NCBI GenBank assembly: GCA_900468625.1
Contig: UBUL01000004.1
Location: forward strand, 1-64,000
Origin: Hyphomicrobiales bacterium
GTDB lineage: Bacteria; Pseudomonadota; Alphaproteobacteria; Rhizobiales; Rhizobiaceae
DNA: 64,000 bases
Reading direction: 5' to 3'
How positions within the stretch are numbered: position 1 is the stretch's first letter; each line of letters starts with the position of its first letter. Under the pieces are notes generated by a model. That model saw only the letters and a list, made by a program, of their open reading frames with translations. It was not told the DNA's origin and ran no database searches. A program made the translations under genes and the position numbers. Below, in pieces: positions 23,176 to 35,778 of the stretch.

Positions 23176-24561
23176 TCAAAATGCAGGCAAACCGAGCCTC
23201 TCAAGCTGATTTTTAGGAACACGTCCATCGTTCGTGTATGAGAAGCCCGTGACCTTCAAAGCTGCATCGTCAACTTGGCACCTGAAGGCAACTCGATACC
23301 AACCTTTTGAGGTCGGAACCGCCACCCCATCGGCGGAAACACCAGTATCACTCAGCATAGTAGGTGAGAATGCCGAATTGACGTAATTTGGCGCACTAAA
23401 TTCATGCCCAAATTGAGCTAGTGCTTCACTGCGGCAAAGATACGAAACACGTTCTCTACGTGGCATCTTCTTCCAGGCATCATAATTGCTCTTGGAGAGA
23501 CGAGCCATCTCGACATCTGAATAAAGTTTTTTCGCGCGGACAGCCATCTTCGTCGCGTCTGATTTAGGCTGCGCTTCAGTGACTAATGCAGTGCCGCCAG
23601 TCGGATTACCTTGACTGCTCGAAGCGGAGTTGTCTTGAGAATTTTGCTGAGAGGGAGAGGGCTTTACCGCCGGAACGACAATTTGCGGCAGATCTTTTGC
23701 TTCATTCTTGGCCTGCTCTGCAGGAGCCTGCTGTTTCAGGTCGGATGACGCTGCCCGCGGCGGTTGTACCTGAAAATCCGAAAGTTCCTTGGTCGCAAGA
23801 ACGTCAGGCGCCGATGATGGGGCCTTGGTGGTCGAGTCGCTTGCCAGTGGCTCAGCCGCATTTGCCGTCTGGTCCTTGGAATCAGCCTGCTGTTGGGCAT
23901 CATGCGCCTGTTGCGTTGCCGCTTGTGCGACAGCCTCCGTGGCTGCCTGTGCCTCTGCCTGTTGCTCGGCCGCAGCATTGTTTGCCTGCATCGGAGGTTT
24001 ATCGTTCCGCTGCTCCGAGGTGTCCGCCTGCTGTGTGGTGGTCGGATTCTTCTGATCGCCGTTCATGTCTGGAACAGGTACATCTGCGACAGAAGGCTGC
24101 TGCTCCACCTTACCGGAGGGCCTGTCAGCGCCGGGATCGTCAGACTTCGGCCCAGACTTCGCCTGCTCCACAGGCTTGTCGGCCGTGGCCTCATCCGGTT
24201 TGGCCAGAGGTTTCTCCGCTGCCTCCTTGCCCCGAGGGTCGGATTGCTTTGGCGGCTGTTCGTCCGACTTCTTTCCTTGAGGCTGTTCCGGCGTGTCCTG
24301 GGCTTGAGCCATGTCCTGCGCAGGCTTCTCATCCGGTCTTGGCGTCGGCTTTGGAGGCTTGTCGTTCGCCTTCGTCGCCAGTTCCTGCTTTTCCTCCTGC
24401 TGCGGCACCAGCTCGACATTGACGCTCTGCTCGGGCTTCGCCTCGGGCGGCGCGGGAAATAGCGGCAGCAGAAAGATCGCGACGAACAGGACGTGCAGAA
24501 GGATCGACAGGACAAAGCCCGGCCTTATCTCCTTATCCCGTTTTTCCGCAACCTTTTCCAT
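23176..24561 (-). CDS. DUF930 protein with a TonB-like anchored, Gln/Pro-rich linker
   Basis: 461 aa in three parts. Residues 14-33 (GFVLSILLHVLFVAIFLLPL) form a single membrane anchor like that of TonB/TolA proteins. Residues 38-340 are low-complexity, rich in Gln, Ala, Pro, Lys and Asp, and would span the periplasm. The C-terminal part (about 350-461) matches DUF930: LSKSNYDAWKKMPRRERVSY, then LCRSEAL, AFRCQVDD and TGFSYTND. Function unknown. The linker is often of varied length in such proteins. The DNA is less GC-rich over the C-terminal domain than in neighbouring genes. Confidence 0.78.
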   Translation of the reverse strand: MEKVAEKRDKEIRPGFVLSILLHVLFVAIFLLPLFPAPPEAKPEQSVNVELVPQQEEKQELATKANDKPPKPTPRPDEKPAQDMAQAQDTPEQPQGKKSDEQPPKQSDPRGKEAAEKPLAKPDEATADKPVEQAKSGPKSDDPGADRPSGKVEQQPSVADVPVPDMNGDQKNPTTTQQADTSEQRNDKPPMQANNAAAEQQAEAQAATEAVAQAATQQAHDAQQQADSKDQTANAAEPLASDSTTKAPSSAPDVLATKELSDFQVQPPRAASSDLKQQAPAEQAKNEAKDLPQIVVPAVKPSPSQQNSQDNSASSSQGNPTGGTALVTEAQPKSDATKMAVRAKKLYSDVEMARLSKSNYDAWKKMPRRERVSYLCRSEALAQFGHEFSAPNYVNSAFSPTMLSDTGVSADGVAVPTSKGWYRVAFRCQVDDAALKVTGFSYTNDGRVPKNQLERLGLPAF

Positions 24562-24797
24562 CGTTCAGCGGAAGGCGCGCGAAGAAAAAGCAATCAAGAG
24601 GGCATAGCGCATCGATTCATTCGATCCTTACCGGCAAACAGATCAGAAGACGTTCAAGCCGCCGACATATGGTGTGTGGCAAGACGCCCCCAAAGAGGCT
24701 GTCGTCAAAATCGAACTTGTCAGGCCTCCGTGCGATCTGCAATGCCGCAAAAACAAACCTGCGTGATTACGCGGCGCAAAGACGGCCGCGTCCGCCG

Positions 24798-25598
24798 CTA
24801 AAAGAACTCGTCCAGCAGCTGATAGTAAGCCATTTTTTCTGCCTGCGGTTCGAAATCGCCATAAGCCTTCAAAAACTCGGCAACCAATTCCTTCCCGAAA
24901 TTGTATTCGATGCTGCCGCAGGCAAGCGCGATATCCTGATGACGATCGGCAACGCCGAGACGGCCGCAATCGATATAGCCGCTGAATCTATCACCGTCGG
25001 CCATGAAATTCGGAAGACAGGCATCGCCATGGGTGACGACGAAATCCTCCGTTGATGGTCTCTTGGCCTGAAGCTCACGGAAAAGATCCTCCGCCGGCCT
25101 TCCCAGCCGGGCCTCGTCGAAATCGTCCTCATCGACGCGGCCGGCGAGCAAGCGTACCCTTGCCGTGCCAATTCTGCTCTCCAGTCGATGATCGAAGGGA
25201 CAGGCGGCAATGTCGACAGCGTGCAATCGCCGCAAAGAGTCGGCCAAAAGCCGCACCCGCTCGAGCGGCTGCAACCGCTCCGCGCTGACGAGATCTCTGC
25301 CTGAAAGAGCGCTCATCAAAAGCCATTCACGTTCGCCGTCCTTCTCGTGGGCAATGACATTCGGGCAGGCAAGGCCCTGCGAGGCAAGCCATCGCAGTCT
25401 GGCAACCTCGCCGGTCAGCTCACCCAAAGGATCGGTGGGCTCGGTCTTGAGATAGACCGGCGCGCGCCCGTCGGCCTCAAGCCTAAAGACATGCGCCGAG
25501 GAACGGCCGAGCGCATCTTGCCGCCATTCATATCCGGCCAGCAGATCGCGCAGCCGGACAGGAAGGGACGTCTCCATGAATTGCGGCTTGCCGGCCAT
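24798..25598 (-). CDS. Aminoglycoside 3'-phosphotransferase-like kinase
   Basis: A 266-aa kinase of the APH(3') family. The Brenner-type loop VVTHGDACLPNFMADGD (about 187-203) and the metal-binding YIDCGRLGVADRHQDIALA (about 208-226) closely follow APH(3')-II, as does the C-terminal YYQLLDEFF. The nucleotide-binding Lys is in VYLKTE (about 50). Family members add phosphate to the 3' hydroxyl of kanamycin-type antibiotics; whether this chromosomal copy gives resistance is not shown. aggag sits 6 bases from the ATG. It lies downstream of rpoD with a terminator between. Confidence 0.88.
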   Translation of the reverse strand: MAGKPQFMETSLPVRLRDLLAGYEWRQDALGRSSAHVFRLEADGRAPVYLKTEPTDPLGELTGEVARLRWLASQGLACPNVIAHEKDGEREWLLMSALSGRDLVSAERLQPLERVRLLADSLRRLHAVDIAACPFDHRLESRIGTARVRLLAGRVDEDDFDEARLGRPAEDLFRELQAKRPSTEDFVVTHGDACLPNFMADGDRFSGYIDCGRLGVADRHQDIALACGSIEYNFGKELVAEFLKAYGDFEPQAEKMAYYQLLDEFF

Positions 25599-25633
25599 AA
25601 TCGGCTCCTCGAATTTGATATTGCCAATGAAAA

Positions 25634-25659
25634 GCCCGGCTCGCTTTCGCGAACCGGGC
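25634..25659 (-). terminator. Rho-independent terminator of rpoD
   Basis: gcccggctcgc (25634-25644) pairs with gcgaaccgggc (25649-25659) with one mismatch and loop tttc. On the minus strand the stem is followed by ttttc, 40 bases past the rpoD stop. Confidence 0.85.
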
Positions 25660-25698
25660 CTTGTTTCGTAAACTGTCGATGCCGGCTTGCGCCAGACC

Positions 25699-27756
<2,058 letters not shown>

Positions 27757-28205
27757 CTCTATATCGTCGCTTTCCCTGACGCTGCAAACTTACACGCGGT
27801 GAAACAATCACTCTGGCTGGCGCGCCCCGCACCAGCCGCGACTCACCGACGAACACCTAACGGAATGACCTTTAATGCCCGATTAACCACGATCACCGCT
27901 ACCGGAGTGCAAAGCTGGATTGCGTTTGGATTTCCGGCCATGGTATTAGGTGATCCGCTTGATCCAGTTTACCGTTCTTTCCGAATTCAAACGGTGATTC
28001 CCAGAATTTTAGTTCCCGTCAAGCTTTTCCAGCAAAAAAGCCCGTTAAATATGCGAAAAAGCCTTATCCACAGGCTTCGCACGCCGCAATTAATTGTTTC
28101 CCGTATTTAGGAAGTCCCCGCGCGATGACAAGAGCGTCCTGAACAAAGCCTCACTTTTCCAGCATCGGCAGGTATTGCCGACGCCGCAAGTGTGTCCAAA
28201 CCGCA
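27757..28205. other. rpoD upstream region
   Basis: A 449-bp gene-free stretch between the rpoD start and the tdh stop, AT-richer than its surroundings from 27860 to 28110. It should hold the rpoD promoters and the tdh terminator. No clear boxes or strong hairpin could be assigned by eye. Confidence 0.5.
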
Positions 28206-29243
28206 TCAATTCCAGTCCATCACGACCTTGCCGGAATTGCCAGAACGCATTGCTTCGAAGCCATCGCGGAAATCATCGATGGCGATACGGTGGGTAATGA
28301 GTGGCGATACATCGAGTCCGCCCTGAACGAAGGCGATCATCTTGTACCAGGTCTCGAACATCTCGCGGCCGTAGATGCCCTTCAGGTTCAGCATCTTGAA
28401 GATGACCTTGTTCCAGTCGATCTCGAAACCGGCCGGCGCGATGCCGAGAATGGCAATTTTGCCACCATTGTTCATCTTGTCGATCATATCGCGGAAAGCG
28501 GGAGCCGCGCCCGACATTTCCAGCCCGACGTCGAAACCCTCGGTCATTCCGATGGATTTCATGACATCGGCGAGGTTTTCCTTAGAGGCGTCGACGACGT
28601 AATCGATGCCGACCTTGCGGGCAAGCGCCAGCCGGGTCGGATTGATGTCGGTGATGACGACCTTGCGCGCGCCACAGCGCTTGGCGACCATGGCTCCCAT
28701 GATGCCGATCGGCCCTGCGCCGGTGACGAGCACGTCTTCGGCGACCAAATCGAAGGACAGAGCGGTATGGACCGCATTGCCGAAGGGATCGAAGATCGCG
28801 GCAATCTCATCCGGGATGTCGTCGGGGATCGGCACGACGTTGGATTCGGGAATGCAGACGAATTCGCCGAAGGAGCCGGGGCGGTTGACCCCGACTCCGA
28901 GCGTGTTACGGCAGAGATGGCCCCTGCCCGCCCGGCAGTTTCGGCATTTGCCGCAAACGATATGGCCTTCGCCCGAGACGCGCTCGCCGACGTGATATTT
29001 CGTAACGGCAGAACCAATCTCGGCAATCTCGCCGCAGAATTCATGGCCGACGACCATCGGTACGGGAATGGTCTTCTGCGCCCATTGATCCCAGTTCCAA
29101 ATGTGGACGTCCGTGCCGCAGATCGCCGACTTCTTGACCCGGATCAGGACATCGTGCGGCCCGACTTCGGGAACCGGGACATGTTCCATCCACAGTCCGA
29201 CTTCCGGCCTGGCTTTGACCAAAGCTTTCATCATGTTCGACAT
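28206..29243 (-). CDS. tdh: L-threonine 3-dehydrogenase
   Basis: Oxidises L-threonine to 2-amino-3-ketobutyrate with NAD+, the first step of threonine to glycine. From [10 protein letters not shown] (29243) it is 345 aa, the family length; the longer frame upstream is noncoding. Catalytic zinc ligands are in CGTDVHI (about 41) and GHEFCGE (about 66); the structural zinc loop is [15 protein letters not shown] (about 98-112). The Rossmann motif [11 protein letters not shown] is near 172. It follows kbl by 70 bp with a hairpin between, and the two form the classical operon. Confidence 0.96.
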   Translation of the reverse strand: MSNMMKALVKARPEVGLWMEHVPVPEVGPHDVLIRVKKSAICGTDVHIWNWDQWAQKTIPVPMVVGHEFCGEIAEIGSAVTKYHVGERVSGEGHIVCGKCRNCRAGRGHLCRNTLGVGVNRPGSFGEFVCIPESNVVPIPDDIPDEIAAIFDPFGNAVHTALSFDLVAEDVLVTGAGPIGIMGAMVAKRCGARKVVITDINPTRLALARKVGIDYVVDASKENLADVMKSIGMTEGFDVGLEMSGAAPAFRDMIDKMNNGGKIAILGIAPAGFEIDWNKVIFKMLNLKGIYGREMFETWYKMIAFVQGGLDVSPLITHRIAIDDFRDGFEAMRSGNSGKVVMDWN

Positions 29244-29280
29244 TCGCATTTTCCTTTTGGCGCTCTCCGAGGCCCAATTT

Positions 29281-29307
29281 CCCCTTCTCCCCAGCGGGGA
29301 GAAGGGG
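29281..29307. repeat. 12-bp-stem hairpin between kbl and tdh
   Basis: ccccttctcccc (29281-29292) pairs perfectly with ggggagaagggg (29296-29307) around a 3-base loop. It has no T tail on the minus strand (continuing aaattgggcc), so it is more likely a dispersed repeat or an mRNA-stabilising structure between the two operon genes than a terminator. Confidence 0.65.
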
Positions 29308-29313
29308 GCTGCG

Positions 29314-30501
29314 CTAAATAATCCCAAGCTCTCTGCCCGCTTCCGCAAAGGCTGCAATCGCCCTTTCGACATCCGCCTTCGAATGGGCAGCCGACATCTG
29401 CGTTCGGATGCGCGCCTGCCCCTTGGGCACCACGGGAAACGAAAAGCCGATGACGTAGACACCCTTCTGCAGCATGAGCGCTGCCATGTCCTGCGCGAGT
29501 TTCGCGTCGCCGAGCATGACGGGGATGATCGGGTGATCGGCGCCGGCGAGCGTGAAGCCGAGTTTGGTCATCTCTCGGCGGAAGAGTTCGGCATTGCCCT
29601 GAAGCCGCGTCCGCAGCTCACCGCCGTTCTCGATCAGATCGAAGACCTTCAGCGAGGCCGCGGCGATGACCGGTGCCAGGGTGTTGGAGAAGAGATAGGG
29701 CCGTGAACGCTGCCGCAACCACTCGACGATCTCGCCTTTGGCCGAGGTATAGCCGCCCGAAGCCCCGCCCAGCGCCTTGCCGAGCGTACCGGTGATGATG
29801 TCGATGCGGCCTTCGACACCGCAATATTCAGGCGATCCTCTGCCGTGTTCGCCGACGAAGCCGACGGCATGGCTATCATCGACCATGACCATTGCGCCGT
29901 ATTTTTCAGCCAGATCGCAGACGCCGCCGAGATTGGCGATGATGCCGTCCATGGAGAAGACACCGTCGGTGGCGATCAGCTTGAAGCGGCTGCCTTCAGC
30001 CTTCTTCAGCTCTTCTTCAAGCGCCGCCATGTCGTTATTGGCATAGCGGAAGCGCTTGGCCTTGGAAAGCCGCACGCCGTCGATGATTGAGGCATGATTG
30101 AGGGCATCCGAGATGATGGCATCCTCTTCCGACAGCAGCGTCTCGAACAGGCCGCCATTGGCATCGAAGCAGGAAGAATAGAGGATCGTCGCCTCCATGC
30201 CGAGGAAGGCCGAAATCCGCGCCTCGAGCTGCTTGTGCTCTTCCTGCGTGCCGCAGATGAAGCGAACCGAGGCCATACCATAGCCATAGCGGTCGAGCGC
30301 CTTCTTCGCGGCTTCGGCAAGCTCTTCGTTGTCGGCGAGGCCAAGATAATTGTTGGCGCAGAAATTGAGAACGCGCGCACCGCCGAGCACGGCGATCTCG
30401 CCGGACTGCTTGGAGGTGATGACGCGCTCGGCCTTGTAAAGACCGGCTTCCTTGAGGCCAAGAAGTTCGTTGCGCAAATGGGATATGAACGCAGAGGTCA
30501 T
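29314..30501 (-). CDS. kbl: 2-amino-3-ketobutyrate CoA ligase (glycine C-acetyltransferase)
   Basis: PLP enzyme that splits 2-amino-3-ketobutyrate with CoA into glycine and acetyl-CoA, the step after Tdh. 395 aa from the start at 30501 ([10 protein letters not shown]). Features: [12 protein letters not shown] (about 48-59), [30 protein letters not shown] (about 207-225) and the PLP lysine in [16 protein letters not shown] (about 236-251). It is encoded upstream of tdh on the same strand. Confidence 0.96.
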   Translation of the reverse strand: MTSAFISHLRNELLGLKEAGLYKAERVITSKQSGEIAVLGGARVLNFCANNYLGLADNEELAEAAKKALDRYGYGMASVRFICGTQEEHKQLEARISAFLGMEATILYSSCFDANGGLFETLLSEEDAIISDALNHASIIDGVRLSKAKRFRYANNDMAALEEELKKAEGSRFKLIATDGVFSMDGIIANLGGVCDLAEKYGAMVMVDDSHAVGFVGEHGRGSPEYCGVEGRIDIITGTLGKALGGASGGYTSAKGEIVEWLRQRSRPYLFSNTLAPVIAAASLKVFDLIENGGELRTRLQGNAELFRREMTKLGFTLAGADHPIIPVMLGDAKLAQDMAALMLQKGVYVIGFSFPVVPKGQARIRTQMSAAHSKADVERAIAAFAEAGRELGII

Positions 30502-30750
30502 GGTCGCATTCCGATGCTGGTCACGGTGCCTAATCAATCAAGAAATAACATAGGATTTGGGCTCTTGCTGCATCCGGCAGCGGCAAAAATGCGCAACACC
30601 GTGACGCCGGCGCGATAGGGCGCGGTTTCGATATTATCTGCCAAGCCGAACTCGGAGGCGGACGCCGGCTCCTTCGTCAACAGCCATGCCTGCCCGTTAG
30701 TGGCGGCATGACCGTGCGGATGTAACGTGCCGAGAGCCCAGTCCGGCATA

Positions 30751-32631
30751 TTACCGGCTGGTGAATTCTGAAATCACAGCGAGGAACGCGTCGCCATAGC
30801 GCTCAAGCTTTGACTGCCCGACACCGGAAATCTCAAGCAGGGCCTTGCGGCTGCCCGGGCGCTCTGTCGCAAAGGCGATCAACGTCGTGTCCGGGAAGAC
30901 GACATAGGGCGGCACGCCCAATTCCTTGGCAATCCGGGTGCGTTCGGCGCGCAGCGCATCGAAGAGAAGCTGGTCCTCGCCGGCAAGACCGTGGGCCTGT
31001 TTCTCCGGCCGTCCCGCCTTCCTGCTGCGACGGCCGGGCTCGGGCCTGTCCTTGCGGAAGAAGACCTGCCGCTCGCGCTTGAAAACGGCCCTCGCCTGCT
31101 CTTCGAGCTTCATGGCGCCGAAGGCGGTGTGATCGATGCTGATGAAGCCGTTTGCCAACAATTGCCGGAAGATCGACTGCCAGGTGCGGGAGGGAATATC
31201 CTTGCCCGCGCCGAAAACAGGCATGTCGACGTGGCCGAAGCGTTCAGTCTTCTCGTTGACCGTTCCCATCAGCACGTCGATGACGTGACCGGTGCCGAAA
31301 CGCTCGCCGGTGCGGTAGACGGCGGCAAGCGCCTTGATGGCCGCTTCCGTGCCGTCCCAGGTCTCGACCGGCTTGAGACATGTATCGCAATTGCCGCAGC
31401 CGCCGCCATGCACTTCACCGAAATGCGCAAGGATCGACTGCCGCCGGCATCCCGCCGTTTCGCAAATGGCGAGCAGTGCATTGAGCTTTGCACGCTCGAC
31501 GCGTTTGATCTCCTCGGATGCGCCACCTTCATCGATCATGCGCCGCCGCTGGATGACATCGGCCATACCATATGCCATCCAGACATTCGAGGAGAGGCCA
31601 TCGCGCCCCGCTCGTCCCGTCTCCTGATAATAGGCCTCCACCGATCCCGGCAGATCAAGATGCGCGACATAGCGCACATTCGGCTTGTCGATGCCCATGC
31701 CGAAGGCGACCGTCGCTACCAGACAAAGATCTTCCTCTTTCAGGAACGCATCCTGATTGGCGTCGCGAAGCGCCCGGTCCATGCCGGCATGGTAGGGAAG
31801 CGCGCGAATGCCCTGCTCGTTCAGCCATTCCGCCGTGTCCTCGACCTTGGCGCGCGAAAGGCAGTAGACGATGCCGCTATCGCCACGATGGCCGTCGAGA
31901 AACCGCAGCAATTGCTGGCGCGGCTGGTCGCGCTCGACGATTTCATAGGTGATGTTCGGACGATCGAAGCTGGTGGTGAAGACCTTGGCATCGTCAAGGG
32001 CCAGCCGCTCGATAATGTCGTCGCGGGTATGGGGATCGGCCGTTGCCGTCAGCGCGATGCGCGGCACGCCGGGGAAGAGCTCGGCAAGCCGGCCGAGATC
32101 GCGATATTCCGGTCGGAAGTCATGGCCCCATTGCGAGACGCAATGCGCCTCGTCGATCGCAAAAAGCGCGATCTTGACCCGCCCGAGCATTTGGCAAAAG
32201 CCCTCCGTCGCAACGCGTTCCGGCGTCACGTAAAGCAGATCGAGTTTGCCCGAGGAAATGGCGCGATAGACATCGCTCGCCTCTTCGCGCGACAGCGACG
32301 AATTCAAGACGGCAGCCCGGATGCCGAGCTGCTTCATCGCCTCCACCTGATCCCGCATCAGGGCGATCAGCGGAGAGACGACGATGCCGATGCCGTCGCG
32401 GCAAAGCGCCGGGATCTGGAAGCACAGCGACTTGCCGGCACCCGTCGGAAACAGCACAACGGCATCGCCGCCGGAAACGACATGCTCCACAACCTGCTGC
32501 TGCTTGCCGCGAAAGGCGGAATAGCCATAGACGCGCTTCAGGATGTCGAGCGGCGCCGGCGCACCCTTGCGCTCGCCGAACAATGCGTCGTCTGCGGAAA
32601 ATCGCGGCTCTTGTCTCTCAGGCTGAAGCAT
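30751..32631 (-). CDS. recQ: ATP-dependent DNA helicase RecQ
   Basis: A 626-aa 3'-5' helicase of the RecQ family acting in recombination repair. Motifs: [16 protein letters not shown] (Walker A, about 61-76), [17 protein letters not shown] (about 156-172), [13 protein letters not shown] (motif VI), a zinc-binding [12 protein letters not shown]...CGNCDTC segment and a C-terminal HRDC domain (about 545-620, ending [17 protein letters not shown]). Full length. Its start is 7 bases after the dnaG stop, so it is probably co-transcribed with dnaG. Confidence 0.96.
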   Translation of the reverse strand: MLQPERQEPRFSADDALFGERKGAPAPLDILKRVYGYSAFRGKQQQVVEHVVSGGDAVVLFPTGAGKSLCFQIPALCRDGIGIVVSPLIALMRDQVEAMKQLGIRAAVLNSSLSREEASDVYRAISSGKLDLLYVTPERVATEGFCQMLGRVKIALFAIDEAHCVSQWGHDFRPEYRDLGRLAELFPGVPRIALTATADPHTRDDIIERLALDDAKVFTTSFDRPNITYEIVERDQPRQQLLRFLDGHRGDSGIVYCLSRAKVEDTAEWLNEQGIRALPYHAGMDRALRDANQDAFLKEEDLCLVATVAFGMGIDKPNVRYVAHLDLPGSVEAYYQETGRAGRDGLSSNVWMAYGMADVIQRRRMIDEGGASEEIKRVERAKLNALLAICETAGCRRQSILAHFGEVHGGGCGNCDTCLKPVETWDGTEAAIKALAAVYRTGERFGTGHVIDVLMGTVNEKTERFGHVDMPVFGAGKDIPSRTWQSIFRQLLANGFISIDHTAFGAMKLEEQARAVFKRERQVFFRKDRPEPGRRSRKAGRPEKQAHGLAGEDQLLFDALRAERTRIAKELGVPPYVVFPDTTLIAFATERPGSRKALLEISGVGQSKLERYGDAFLAVISEFTSR

Positions 32632-32638
32632 CTATTTC

Positions 32639-34627
32639 CTATTTTCCAGCGGCACCTTTGACACGGCCGGAAAGCACGCCGAAGCCATCGATGATCGCTT
32701 CCTGATTTTCCAGCCGAAGCGCCTCGAGCTGCACTTCCTGCAAGGCGCGAATCAACGGCTCTATCGCGTCACCGTCGCCTTCTTCGGTGGCCTCGGCAAT
32801 AGCGCCCTCCAGCTCGATCTTGTGCCACCGCAACGCCTTCGAACGCTTATGGAGCGCAAGCGCCTGGCGATAGCCCTCGCGCGCGTCCTCCATCGCGGCC
32901 GCCTCCGTAGCCGTCCACAGGCGTGCATTGCGGACCTGCTGTTCAAGGCTTTTCAGCAATGCGCCGAAATCCTGTTCTTCCAGCTGCTCCACCAAACGCT
33001 CACGCACCAGCTGAGGTCCGACGAGCGTAGCCGCCGCTCCGAGAACCGCCGACCAGAGGCGCTGCAATTCACGGCTGTCGTAATCGATGGCGGCGATCTC
33101 GTCATATTCGTCCTGCAGCAGCGCCGGATGGTTGACGATGGTCAAAGCGAGCACGCTTTCGCGAAGGCTCGGAATATCCTGATGCCCCTTGATCATGCTC
33201 GAGCGCGTCAAACGATCGGTCGCCGTCGTTGCCACCGGGACACCGGCGCGTGCCTGTCCGCCTCGGCCCGCGAAGGCGCGGCCATTGCCGTCACGGGAAA
33301 AACCACGCCTCTGCTGGCCGCCGCCCCGCTGGAACTGCGGCTGGAAAAGCCCGTTCAGCCGCTCGCGCATATTCTGCTGATAATGGCGACGCACATCTTC
33401 GTCGACGATAACGGACACGATGCGCCGAAGCCGCGCCTCCAGCTCCGCCCGCGCTTCAGGCGTCTCGAACGTGCCGCTGCCGGCCTCCCTCGTCCAGATC
33501 AGATCGGCCAGCGGCTTTGCCTGCGCCAGCACCTTGTCGAACGGCGCGCGCCCATCCTGCCGCACGAGATCGTCTGGATCCTTGCCGTCGGGCAGCAAGG
33601 CAAAGCGCACGGTGCGGTTCGGTTTGATATGCGGCAGGGCGAGATCGGCAGCCCGGTTGGCGGCGCGAATGCCGGCACCATCGCCATCGAAGCAGAGCAC
33701 CGGCTCCGGCGTCATCTTCCAGAGAAGATCGAGCTGGCTCTCCGTTAGAGCCGTGCCGAGCGGCGCAACCGCATTCTCGATGCCGGCCTGATGCAGCGCG
33801 ATGACATCCATATAGCCTTCGACAGCGATGATGGTGCCGGCACCGTCGGCCCCTTGGGCGGCACGGCGGGCGCGGGTAAAATTATAGAGTACATTGCCCT
33901 TGTGAAAGAGCTCGGTCTCGTTGGAATTCAGATATTTCGCCGGCGCATCCGGCGACATGGCGCGCCCGCCGAAGGCGATCACCTTTTCTCGTGACGACAG
34001 GATCGGAAACATGATGCGATCACGGAAGCGATCGTAGGAGACCGGCACGTTCTCATGAACGACGAGGCCACAGGCCTCCATCTGCTCCTTCAGCACGCCC
34101 TTGCCCGCAAGATGCTCCTTCAACGCGTTGCGGCTGTCGGGCGAATAGCCCAAGCGGAAGGTCTCGATGGTACGGCCGCTGAGGCCACGGTCGCGCAGAT
34201 AGGCTCGTGCCCGTGCGCCGTTGGCGGTCTGCAGCTGGTCCTGAAAGAACTGGGTCGCCATCTCCATGACATCGAGCAGCGACGTCCGTTCCTTCTCCCT
34301 CTTGGCCTCCACCGGATCGGCAACGGGCATCGGAACGCCGGCCATATCGGCAATCTGCTGCACCGCTTCCGGAAAGCTCAAGCCCTCCAGCTCGGTCAGA
34401 AAGCGGAAGTGATCGCCGGTCACGCCGCAGCCGAAACAATGATAGCGCCCCTTGCGATCCTCGCAGTGGAAACTCGGCGATTTCTCGCCATGAAAGGGGC
34501 AGCAGGCCCAATAATCGCCGCGTGGCACATTGGTCTTGCGCCTGTCCCAAGTCACACGACGGCCGATCACGTCCGAAATCAAAACGCGGTCGCGAATCTC
34601 GTCGAGAAACGTATTGGAAAATCGCAT
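32639..34627 (-). CDS. dnaG: DNA primase
   Basis: Makes RNA primers for replication forks. 662 aa. The zinc-binding CHC2 domain has CCPFHGEKSPSFHCED (about 42-57) and YHCFGCGVTGDHF (62-74); the catalytic core has the DnaG N-terminal subdomain and TOPRIM motif IAVEGYMDVIALHQAG (about 267-282) with CFDGDGAG (about 312). A Gly/Arg/Gln-rich linker near 430-475 leads to the C-terminal helicase-interaction domain. Full length. Confidence 0.97.
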   Translation of the reverse strand: MRFSNTFLDEIRDRVLISDVIGRRVTWDRRKTNVPRGDYWACCPFHGEKSPSFHCEDRKGRYHCFGCGVTGDHFRFLTELEGLSFPEAVQQIADMAGVPMPVADPVEAKREKERTSLLDVMEMATQFFQDQLQTANGARARAYLRDRGLSGRTIETFRLGYSPDSRNALKEHLAGKGVLKEQMEACGLVVHENVPVSYDRFRDRIMFPILSSREKVIAFGGRAMSPDAPAKYLNSNETELFHKGNVLYNFTRARRAAQGADGAGTIIAVEGYMDVIALHQAGIENAVAPLGTALTESQLDLLWKMTPEPVLCFDGDGAGIRAANRAADLALPHIKPNRTVRFALLPDGKDPDDLVRQDGRAPFDKVLAQAKPLADLIWTREAGSGTFETPEARAELEARLRRIVSVIVDEDVRRHYQQNMRERLNGLFQPQFQRGGGQQRRGFSRDGNGRAFAGRGGQARAGVPVATTATDRLTRSSMIKGHQDIPSLRESVLALTIVNHPALLQDEYDEIAAIDYDSRELQRLWSAVLGAAATLVGPQLVRERLVEQLEEQDFGALLKSLEQQVRNARLWTATEAAAMEDAREGYRQALALHKRSKALRWHKIELEGAIAEATEEGDGDAIEPLIRALQEVQLEALRLENQEAIIDGFGVLSGRVKGAAGK

Positions 34628-35196
34628 GGCTACCTCTGGCTCACCCCATATAAACAGGAATGTCGGGCATTGCCACGACGACAGGACCTCCTCCCACTGT
34701 ATTCACAGCTCCCTGTGCATGATCGCGATTTCACTTATCCGATCACAACTCCGTGAACACTGCCGCGAACCGATCCGTACCCGCGTCGTAATTCGGCGCT
34801 TCATTCGGCCCATCGGCTGCGTCGAAACACCCCCTCGATCGGGATCGGGCAGGCTCCTCCGGGATAATTGGAGTAACTGTTTCGTGCGCAAAAATCCGCG
34901 AGAAAGCAAAGACTTGCACAGCCTTTGGTGGATAGGAGCAAGAGAAATCAGCCATCATGACAATCAATGGATGCAGAATGGTCACCCTCGGGCAACACGA
35001 TGAGACGGCACATTTGCGGCATGGTTCGTAAGCCAAACATTATTTTTTTGTAATTTGATTGTTGATGTGCACCGCAATAGCGTCCTCCTTGCGGGACGAG
35101 ACAAGCCGGCGAAGAACTTCTTCGTGACGCGACATGCCGAGACGCCCCGACGAACGGGAAGCCGCCAGGTACATGGCTTTCAGTTTAGGAGAGGAA
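34628..35196. other. 570-bp gene-free stretch upstream of dnaG
   Basis: No gene is supported on either strand. It must include the dnaG-recQ promoter (minus strand) and that of the small secreted-protein gene at 35197 (plus strand). No obvious repeats or strong hairpins were seen. Confidence 0.5.
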
Positions 35197-35430
35197 ATGC
35201 GCATTCTTATCGTACCATTGGCTGCCGCAGCCATGTTTGCCACAGCTACCTACAGCTCGGCGACGATGAATGACGGCGCCGGCGAAAAGAATGTGCTCTA
35301 TGCCGGTGCGGGATATCAGCTGCCGGCGGATATGAAGGTCCCTGCTCTTACGGCAGGCGTAAAAGTTCAAATGTCCGAATTCCCGGCGCAACCGCTGGCT
35401 CTGCCTCAGGAAATCAGGATCATCAGATAA
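35197..35430 (+). CDS. Small secreted protein (77 aa)
   Basis: Not recognised. The start at 35197 is chosen because taggag lies 7-8 bases upstream; in-frame upstream codons lack such a site. Residues 1-21 (MRILIVPLAAAAMFATATYS) form a signal peptide. The remaining 55 residues have no cysteine and contain YAGAGYQLPADMKVPAL and a Pro-rich end. Probably a periplasmic protein of rhizobia. It is followed by two unusually strong hairpins. Confidence 0.65.
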   Translation: MRILIVPLAAAAMFATATYSSATMNDGAGEKNVLYAGAGYQLPADMKVPALTAGVKVQMSEFPAQPLALPQEIRIIR

Positions 35431-35441
35431 GTTCACCAGAT

Positions 35442-35488
35442 ACTCAGGTGGGGCACCATCCCTACCCCCGGCGCCGCCCCACCTGAGT
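35442..35488 (+). terminator. 13-bp-stem hairpin after the small secreted-protein gene
   Basis: actcaggtggggc (35442-35454) pairs perfectly with gccccacctgagt (35476-35488), 21-base loop. It begins 11 bases past the stop. No T run follows directly, so it may protect the mRNA end instead of, or as well as, terminating. Confidence 0.6.
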
Positions 35489-35553
35489 GCCTTTGCAATA
35501 GACGTTTGATTTTTTGGGCCCCACCCTGCGTCATCAAACGCCTGCAAAGCGCA

Positions 35554-35586
35554 AGAAGGCAGGAGCTCCCCCAGCTCCTGCCTTCT
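35554..35586. terminator. 14-bp-stem rho-independent terminator
   Basis: Bases 35554-35567 (agaaggcaggagct) pair with 35573-35586 around loop ccccc, followed on the plus strand by ctaatttta. It is a very strong hairpin 120 bp past the small secreted-protein gene. Confidence 0.8.
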
Positions 35587-35778
35587 CTAATTTTACGGCC
35601 GCCGCAGATTTCGTGACTGCGGGATTGATGAACACCGCTGCGCAGCACGCTGTTCCGCCGGCGCAAGTATCTTGACGCAACGGCCTCGATGGATATTTTT
35701 TATTATCCAAGCATATGCGATCTTATTAATTATCTCTTCAGAAATTTGAATTTTTGCTCAGTTCACCGGAGACGGCAC

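Noticed and set aside
30534..30749. A 71-codon gene between kbl and recQ
   Set aside because: It has no ribosome-binding site, its composition is unlike neighbouring genes and it matches no known family.
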